Positions 13,201-22,200 of a DNA stretch of 64,000 nt are shown piece after piece (within the stretch, counting starts at the first letter, position 1; every line of letters begins with the position of its first letter). Location of the stretch: contig NC_135369.1 in the NCBI RefSeq assembly GCF_049243985.1, forward strand, positions 23,110,765 to 23,174,764. Reading direction: 5' to 3'. The notes beneath the pieces are model-generated. The model was not told where the DNA came from and made no database searches. It saw only the letters and a program-made list of their open reading frames with translations. The translations under genes were made by a program, and so were the position numbers. This stretch comes from Paroedura picta (taxonomy: Eukaryota > Chordata > Lepidosauria > Squamata > Gekkonidae).

Positions 13201-16200
13201 GGCCATACAGGCCATCTAGTCCAGCCCCCTGCTCAACGCAGGATCAGCCCTAACCATCCTAAAGCATCCAAGAAAAGTGTGTATCCAGCCTTTGCTTGGA
13301 CTGCTTGAAGACTTCTGGGTCTCTTAAAGTGTTACCGAACCCGAATCTTGCTCTTCAACTGTAGACCAGCATGGCCGCCCACCTGAAAGATCCCTGGTAC
13401 CGCTCTAGAAAATCGGCATCCAAGCGAGCCGGCTGTTGGGGGGCTCAGCTCAAGAGCGGTCTTGACTGCAGCCAGTGTGTCTGCTTGTCTCTGTCTCCAT
13501 AGCCCCGGGACGGCGAGCCCCTTGTGACGAAGCTTTTGGAAGGGCCAGTCTGCATCCGGGAGGGCCACTTCTCCCGGCCGCTGGGCAGCACGGACCTGCT
13601 GAAGGCTCCCTCGCGCTTCCCGATGCCCGAGAGCCGTGTCATGCTGCGCGAGATTTCTGTGGTCTGGCATCTCTATGGCGGCAGAGACTTCGGGGTTGGG
13701 CGCTCAGCCTCCGGTCACATCCATTCGCCCAGGTGAGAGCATGGGCGCTTACATCATTGTGCATGCAGCTGGTGGTCTCCATTGTCCATTGCTCAGCTCT
13801 GACCCTTCTGCCCATCTTCTCCACAACTTCAGAGCCAAGCCATCTCTCTCCAGTGCCCGCTCCTCCCCTTCCCGCTCCTCGGTCACCAACCGGCCGCAGA
13901 ACACCTGGCGGGCCCAGGGAGGCACAGGCCGGATTCATGACCTGCTAATGGAGATCCAGCTGACAAAAGTGAGTGCTGGAGGAGGGGAATGCGGGGAAGG
14001 CCTGCCCATCACCCCTGAGTTGTTAATGAAAGGCCTGCCTACTCAGAAGGCCTTTGGCCCAAAGGAGGTCTTGTGAGAACCAGCAGAGTGTCAGGGTATC
14101 TGCCTGGGATTTGAGAGATCCAGGTTCACTCTGTTGGGTCAGCTCTCTGGACGACTTTGTCTCTCTAAACCAGGGGTAGTCAAACTGCGGCCCTCCAGAT
14201 GTCCATGGACTACAATTCCCAGAAGCCCCTGCCAGCGAAAGCTGGCAGGGGCTTCTGGGAATTGGAGTCCATGGACATCTGGAGGGCCGCAGTTTGACTA
14301 CCCCTGCTCTAAACCTTATAGGGTTGCCAGATCTGGGTTGGGAAATACTTTTGGAGACCTTGGGGGTGGAGCTGGGAGCAGGTGGGATTTGGGGAGGGGA
14401 AGGACCTCAGTGGAGTCTGATGGAGTCCACCCTCCGAAGCAGCCGTTTTCTCCGGGGGAACTGATCTCTTTAGTCTGGAGATGAGTTATAGTTACAGGCG
14501 GCCTCCAGTTCCCACCTGGGGACTGGCATCCCTACAGCCTCACCTGAATAAAACGGAGGAGAGGAAGAATATGGTCAACCGTTTTTGGTCGCTGCTGGGC
14601 AGAAAAGTGGGATAATAAACGTAATGAAATGAAATGGTGGGGCAACCATGAGGAGCACCTTTCTGTGTCCCTGCAGCTGTCTGCAAATGCTGTGGAGGGG
14701 AGATGGATGGCACATCTAGCTGCATCTCTCCCCCCTGCCGGCAAGGCATCATAATCCTTTCCTTTCTCAGGTGAGCTTTCAGCATGAAACGTACCCCACG
14801 GGCACCTCTGAGAAGCCAGCCCTGGAGCTGGGGGAGCAGCCCCTGGCCAGGCAGGTGTTCATCGTCCAGGAGCTGGAGATCCGGGACCGCTTGGCCTCCT
14901 CCCAGATCAACAAGTTCCTCTACCTGTACAGCAGCGAGTGCCTGCCTCGCCGCACCCACTCCAACATGGTACGCAATTTTAAAGGAGCAGCTCAGATTCT
15001 GATGTTGTGGGGATGGTCCATTGCTTTTGAGGACCGGCTGGGACAACCAATCAGGAGTGCTTCCAAGGTTCTGGAACTTGGCTTTGCCCAACCATGACAC
15101 TGTTGGGTGACCGTGTTACCTCCACTGTTTGTCTGTGGGAAAGGGGGCCTTCCACACCCTTGCTTCAGGAACGTTGCCACCTGGCCTATTCAAACAATGG
15201 GTCCTCCTTGGGAAATCAGTGGCTGAGCTCACATTATGCAGCCTCCTGGTGAGGTCGTGAGGCAGCCCTTTCATCCTGGAGCACGCTAGTGGGAGCAAGA
15301 GTTACGAATTCCGGGTGGATCTCCGTTCCAAGAAAAGTGCAGGTCTGTGGTTAAAACATCCAGGAGTTTCATGTTTGAATACAAACATGAGGCAGTTTTC
15401 TCAGGATCTTGGCTCCCTTAAACCTGTCCTGCATGCTTGATGGGAGTTTGGGGGGTGGCAGAAAGCCCCATAAAGTCCCAGCCAAGTCATGGTGATCCCC
15501 ACATGGCATTTTCCATTAAAGAGTAGTTCAGAGGCAGTTTGCCCTTGCAGCCTTTGCAGCCTTCCTTGGTGACCTCCCACCCAAGAGCTAACCAGGGCCA
15601 ACCCTGCTTAGCTTCCAAGATCTGACAAAACAGAGCTAATCTGGGCCACCCAGGGTGCTGTTTGTCTCTGAAGTTGGGTCCTGTAGGTGTTTGAATAGTT
15701 GATGAGTTTCCTTGGCTCCCCCTGGCTGCTGCACCTGGCATGGCACTTGCTCCACAGGGGCATCTCTCACTGTCTGGCAAGGAGCCCAGGTGTGGCTCAT
15801 CCCCTGGGATGCTCTGCCTCTTTCTTGCAGCTGACCATCAAGGCCCTCCACGTCTGCCCTGAATCCGGCCTGGGAGGCCCAGAGTGCTGCCTTCGAGTCT
15901 CACTCATGCCGCTGAGGTTGAACATTGACCAGGTACAGAACAGGAGGGATGCTGTCGCAAACGGGGAAGCGGAGCCAGCCCTTGCCAGTGGGCCGTGTTA
16001 TCCCAGCAGGGAATGAGCATGCCTGTGGTGATGCTCCCCCAACATGTCTCTGACTGTGCCAGCCCAGTTGCCCCATTTGCATGTACAACTAACCTGGAAG
16101 GGGGGGGGGGGCAGAGGTTGTGGGCCATGAGCAACTCTAAATCCTTCTTCCTTTGTGTGGCTCTGGAGCCAGGCAGCTTTCCTCTGGCTGGAACTAGAGC

Positions 16201-19200
16201 GGGTGACTGGAGGTGTGTGTGTGGGGGGGATGAGACTCCCTTTCACTCCTCTGTTTCCTCTGCAGGATGCCTTGTTCTTCCTGAAGGACTTTTTCACCAG
16301 CTTGGCTGCTGGCATTAACCCCGTAGTGCCCTCCGAGGCTGGGCCTGAAGGTGAGTGGGGGCTAGCGGGCTGCCTTGGCCGGCTTTCCCGCCTTCTCGGT
16401 AGCACGGCTGTGGCCTTAGGGCAGATCTGTGTGAGGCCTGGCAGGAAAGCCCGTTCTTGGATGCTGCCCCTGTTCTCCTCTGACGCACAGGTCGCCCAGA
16501 GTCCCTGGGGAAGGAGCCCGAGGGAGCCGAGGGGGAGATGACGGCTTCGATGGAGACCACGTTCAGCGAAAACAGCTCCTTGTCCAACACCTCCTCTTCC
16601 TCCTCCGACCAGCCTGTCTACTTCCGGTGAGCAGTGGCTGAGGGGAGGGAGGGTGAGGCACTTTGGAGGGGGGGGGCAGAGGGTGAAGGGAGGCGGCTCT
16701 GCTGGGGAAGCTTCCTCTCACCTGTACGATTTCTGCCTGCAGGGAGTTCCGATTCACCTCCGAAGTGCCCATCTGGTTAGACTATCATGGGAAACACGTG
16801 ACCGTGGACCAGGTGGTGAGTCGCTGAGCCAGAAGCTCCCTCTGTCACTGGGCCTTTTGGTGCCTGCTGACTTCCTGCTTTAAGGGGAAGAATCATAGAA
16901 TAGAATTGAGTTAGAAGGGGTCACACAGGCCATCTGGTCCAACCCCACTGCTCATTGTAGGCTCACTGTGAGTAGGCAGGTCATATAATCATATCACAGA
17001 ATCATAGAGTTGGAAGGGGCCATACAGGCCATCTAGTCCAACCCCCTGCTCAATGCAGGTTCAGCCCAAAGCATCCTAAAGCATCCAAGAAAAGTTTGTA
17101 TCCAACCTTTGCTTGAAGACTGCCAGTGAGGGGGAGCTCACCACCTCCTTAGGCAGCCTATATCATAGAATAATAGAGTTGGAAGGTACCTCATGGGTCA
17201 TCTAGTCCAACCCTCTGCACTATGCAGGACACTCTCAACCCTATCGCTCATCCACTGCAACCTGCCACCCCCTTGAGCCTTCACAGAATCTGCCTCTCTG
17301 TCAGATGGCTATCCAGCCTCTGTTTAAAAATTTCCAAAGATGGAGAACCCACCCCCTCCCGAGGAAGCCTGTTCCACTGAGGTCATTATAAATTCCTACA
17401 TTGTGCAGGGGGCTGGACTAGATGACCCTGCAGAGTCCCTTCAACTCTGTGAAGATGATGAACAAGGGTTCCGCAAGCTCTCTAGAAAGTTCTTTGAGCT
17501 TTCTCAGGTGCACCCCTTCCGTCCTTAGGGATCTGAACTCATCCGGTGCAGACAGGTGCCTCTTGAGAAACTCAAATGGCATCGAACAAAGCTGATGTCA
17601 ATACACCCAGTGGTTCCATGGTAGCCAAAGGAAGGGGCTTTGCTATCTTCTGTCCTCCTGGCCATGGCTCTCCTTGCCTTACTGCTGTGGGGAGCAGGAG
17701 AGAGGGGAAGGCCCAAGGTTGGGCTGGGGAAAGGAATTTTCTTATTTGAAAGAGGGCTGGTGCTAATTCTTGCTTGTGCAAACGTTCCTCCTAGCACCCC
17801 ACCCCAGTGACTTCCAGTGTAGTTGATTAAGAGTGGGCAGCTTGTAATCTGGAGATCCAGGTTTGATTCCCCACTTCTCCACATGCAGCCAGTCGGGTGA
17901 CCTTGGGCTAGTCACAGCCCTGTTACAGCTGTTCTTGCAGAGCAATTGTCACAGCTCACAGGGTGCCTGATGTGGAGAGAGTAAGGGAAGGCATTTGTAA
18001 GCCACTTTGAGGCTCCTCCTGATAGTGAAAAGCGTGGTATAAAAACCAACTCTCCTTCTCTTTCCTTAGGGCACTTTTGCTGGCATCCTGATTGGCCTGG
18101 CACAGCTGAACTGCTCCGAGCTTAAACTCAAGAGGCTTTGCTGTCGACACGGGTGAGGAGCTGGGAGAGGGGGAAGGGGAGGGGGAGACCAGGTCTCATT
18201 CTCGCTGTCAGGGTGACATGTCATTGCAGGAGCTGAGCTCTCTGCGTCGGCATGCCTGTGTGTGTACTGATACCCTCCCCGGCCTCCCATAACCACAAAA
18301 CTTAATGTAGCCATAAGGGATTGTGTGCAGAGCCACTTTTTGGTCCAAACTATACATTTGGTCCAAACTATACTCGGCATTAGTTGACTTTCAGTCAACT
18401 ATGTCAGTTTGATGAATAATAGCAAATTGTGTAAAACTCAGGGCTGGTTTATCCATATACCATGTGTTACGGGCCCTGTGTTACCAGGGGCCCTGCACGG
18501 TGCCTCCCTCCCCTTGGATCAAAGTCATAGCCTCTTCCCCCCCATCCCTCTTTAAGGACACTTGGAGTGACACCCTTTTCCACTCGGGTGGGGCTCTGCC
18601 CCTAGTCTGGCTGCTCCCACCACAGTTGTACTTTGCTTGGGCCCCGTGAATCCTTAAACTGTTACTGGTGTTACAGGCTTCACAAATCCGTGGTAAAGCT
18701 CTGGTGGTATTATCACTGCATGTGGCAATTTTCTAGAATAACAATGTATTTTAAAAGGCCCCTGCCCCAGGAGCTTGCAGTTAGAATTTCATCTACCAGG
18801 GAGACAGGGAGAAGGAAGGTCGGGATGAATGTGAGCAGGGAGTGCCCAGCAGCTGGCATGTCAGGTGAACATCTGGGAGATCCGAGTTCAGATCCCCACT
18901 CTGCCATGGAAGCTTGCTTGATCCCAGCACACACTCAGCCTAACCTACCTCACAGGGGTGTCATCGGGATAAAGTGAAGGAGAGGGGAGCGATGCATGCT
19001 GCTTTAGATCCCTATTTGGGGGAGAAAGGTGTGGATCAGTGAAATACAAATAAGAATGCAGTTACTTCCCCTGAGGTCACACTGCAGGTAGGGGGCTGAG
19101 TGAGAGCTGAATTGGATGGCAATAGAGATTCCTCCTCCTTGAGGGAGGGAGCAATGGAGCTGATGCAGATGCCTGACTCGGTGTTATGGCCTGGGTAATA

Positions 19201-22200
19201 TGGAAGGAACTCAGAAGTTGAGCTGTACAATAAACGATGTAAAACTTGTTGATTATTTATTATAGTGCACAATTAAAAACAGAATTAAAACTTCATAAAA
19301 ACTATACAGAACTAACAGCACATAAGACCAAATGCATTTCGACGCTACTGGTTCTTCCTCAGTGCTCAGAACTGTGATAATACACTCTATATAAAATACC
19401 TATATTAAACTCTTTATAAAGTGTAGCTTTTTTTGCCCCCACCTCATGAGAAGGAAGGACTCCCTGGAGAAGAGCCTAATGCTGGGAGCGATCGAGGGCA
19501 AAAGAAGAAGGGGACGACAGAGAATGAGGTGGCTGGATGGAGTCACTGAAGCAGTCGGTGCAAACTTAAATGGACTCTGGGGAATGGTAGAGGACAGGAA
19601 GGCCTGGAGGATCATTGTCCATGGGGTCGCGATGGGTCGGACACGACTTCGCACCTAACAACAACAACAACAAAGTGTAGCTGAGTGGTTGAATGGGATC
19701 TGTAAATTATGGCTCCCACCAATATAAAAGCTATCACACATGAGATATACTCTCACACAGAATTATATAATAGCGAGGAGTGGTGACCACAGGCACATAT
19801 CATAGGAGGTGGTCTCCAAAAAGGATAAAATTTACATGTATTGGTTGGAGCCCTAATTTACAGATCCCATTCAACCACTCCGTTACACTTGATAAAGAGT
19901 GTATATAGATATTTGATATAGAGTGTATTATCACAGTTCTGAGCACTGAGGAAGACCCAGTAGGGTTGAAACGCGTTTGGTCTTATGTGCTGTTAGTTCT
20001 GTATAGTTTTTATGTAGTTTATATTCTGTTTTTAATTGTGCACTATAATAACTAATCAACAAGTTTTACATTATTTTATTATACAGCTCAGCTTCTGAGT
20101 TCCTACCTGTTAAGGTTGGGTTTTGTTCCTTTTTTGGTTTTGGTTTTGGGTAATATGGAAGGCAAATGAATGATAGAGTCAGCCTCGGAAAGACAACTGG
20201 GACTTAGCTAAATATTGAGTGTGATATTTTAAGTCCTAGCCTCTTGCGACTGACGGAAGGAACATCCTGTGCTGTGGAAAATGAGAGAGAAAAGTAACAA
20301 TACAGTCCTGTGTGGAATAACTTGGCTTAGGCCGGAGCCAAGTTTACATAAGATTTGCACCGTAGGTCGCTATAGGAAAACTTGAATTCTTGCGTATTTG
20401 TTTCTCAAGGGACCGATAAAATTTTGGACTTTGCCAGGCAGAACTGTGGCCCTTTACTTGTGAGGAGGGCGACCCCACCCAGGATTACACCAGCTAGTGA
20501 ATCTTTCGGCATTTGTACTGGAAATGCTGTGCCCAGTTATAGTGCCTCAGTGGTGGGCAGGGAGCTTAGACCCTGAATAGTATCAGATTTCCGCTATGGA
20601 AAAGTCAGCTAAAACTTGGACTGGGGCAATGTGCTTTCAGAACTGGAAGTGCCAGTCGTAGTGCGGCTTCTTTCATTCTGCTACTGCCAAAAGATTTCAG
20701 GAAGCCTTGCCTGCATTTTTTGCATCCAGAAGGTGGCTCACCTAAGAATGAAGGTGGCTCACCTAAGGCCATTAGGGAGCTAAAGCTGAGGGATCAGCTG
20801 TCAGGAATGGCAGCGGACAAACATTTTAGGATTCCACTTCAGTGCAGGGAGGTGGGCAAGGCCCCTGAATTCCAGTCTGGAAGTTAGTGTGGAAACAGGG
20901 CTTTGGATTGGAGGGGTATCATTTGCAAAAAGAACAGGCAGGCAGGACCTCTCAGGGTTAATGACAGTGAGGAGAATGTGTGGCTTAGGTGGAATTTAGA
21001 TTCCCACAGAAGTCCTTTTATTGATGTTTAATTCCTCTTAACTGCCAGGATCAGTGGTTGTTGGCTAGTTACACTCAATTCGGTTAGACTGAAGAAGAAG
21101 AAGAGTTGGTTCTTATATGCCGCTTTTCCCTACCCAAAGGAATCTCAAAGTGGCTTACATTCGCCTTCCCTTTCCTCTCCCCACAACAGACACCCTGTGA
21201 GGTGGGTGAGGCTGAAATGGTCCTGATATCACTGCTCGGTCAGAGCAGTTTTCTCAGTGCAGTGGTGAGCCCAAGGCCATCCAGCTGGTTGCATGTGGGG
21301 GAGTGCAGATTCAAACCCGGCTCACCAGATTAGAAGTCTGCACACCTAACCACTACACCAAGCTGGCTCTTAATCAATGCTTAGTTACCCAGTACCCTTA
21401 ATTTGGATATTTTCCCTGCCCTGGTATGATATGTTCAGCATGGGGAGCAAGCTGTGAGATAAGGTTTCAAAAAAAGCTCTTTCCAGTATGTCCTGTGAGG
21501 GTGGCCAGCCCGCATCCTCAGGGTCCTGAACTAAGCGGTAGGCCGGATAAGGAGTCCGGCTTGCAAAGGCTGAAAGAGGCTTTCTTCTTCCTGGCCTCCT
21601 CCCAGACAACACAGCAAGAGTGTAATCTTTCCTGCTATGTCTCCGGCAGAGGAATATATTATTTCAGTACTCACAAAGGAATCCTTTTATCAGGCAGTGC
21701 TCCCACCTGAGAGGCGGAGCTTGCGGGAGGGGTGTCTTGTAACCGTAAGCCACTCTCAAGCGGCCCAAGGAAAACGGGGCTTCTGAGAAGTTGAAATGGA
21801 CCGTAAAGCCGAAGAGGGATGCTGAAAATGCCTTTCTTTAGGGAAAGAGCTTGCCAGTCCCTATCTTTAGAAAGCCGAAGGCGTGGAAATGAGTAGGCTC
21901 ATCTTCCTGCTTCTGAATAATCCACTGCTGTGAATCAGCACTGTTATCACACCTCCGTGACTGGTGAATTTTACTCAATAGAATTGTGATGGTAGGAGAT
22001 CTCCGTTCGGTGATGGGGAAAACATGAGCTGCTTCCTGACGTTGTTAAGGCCTCAGTCTCCGGAAACCTCTCCTCCCCCCTCCCCCCCCCCAGTGGCCAT
22101 AGGCTTTTAATTAGCCTAGCCTGCAAAAAGGGTGGCATCCTGTCTTTGTGATAGTCTCATACAAGTGCTAAAAAGTTCTGAAACATTTATTTATAATTCA

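Noticed and set aside
19446-19658. 70-codon open frame (RRKDSLEKSLMLGAIEGKRR…)
   Set aside because: It is the coding end of a truncated Bov-B LINE, with its own target duplication, and not a host gene.
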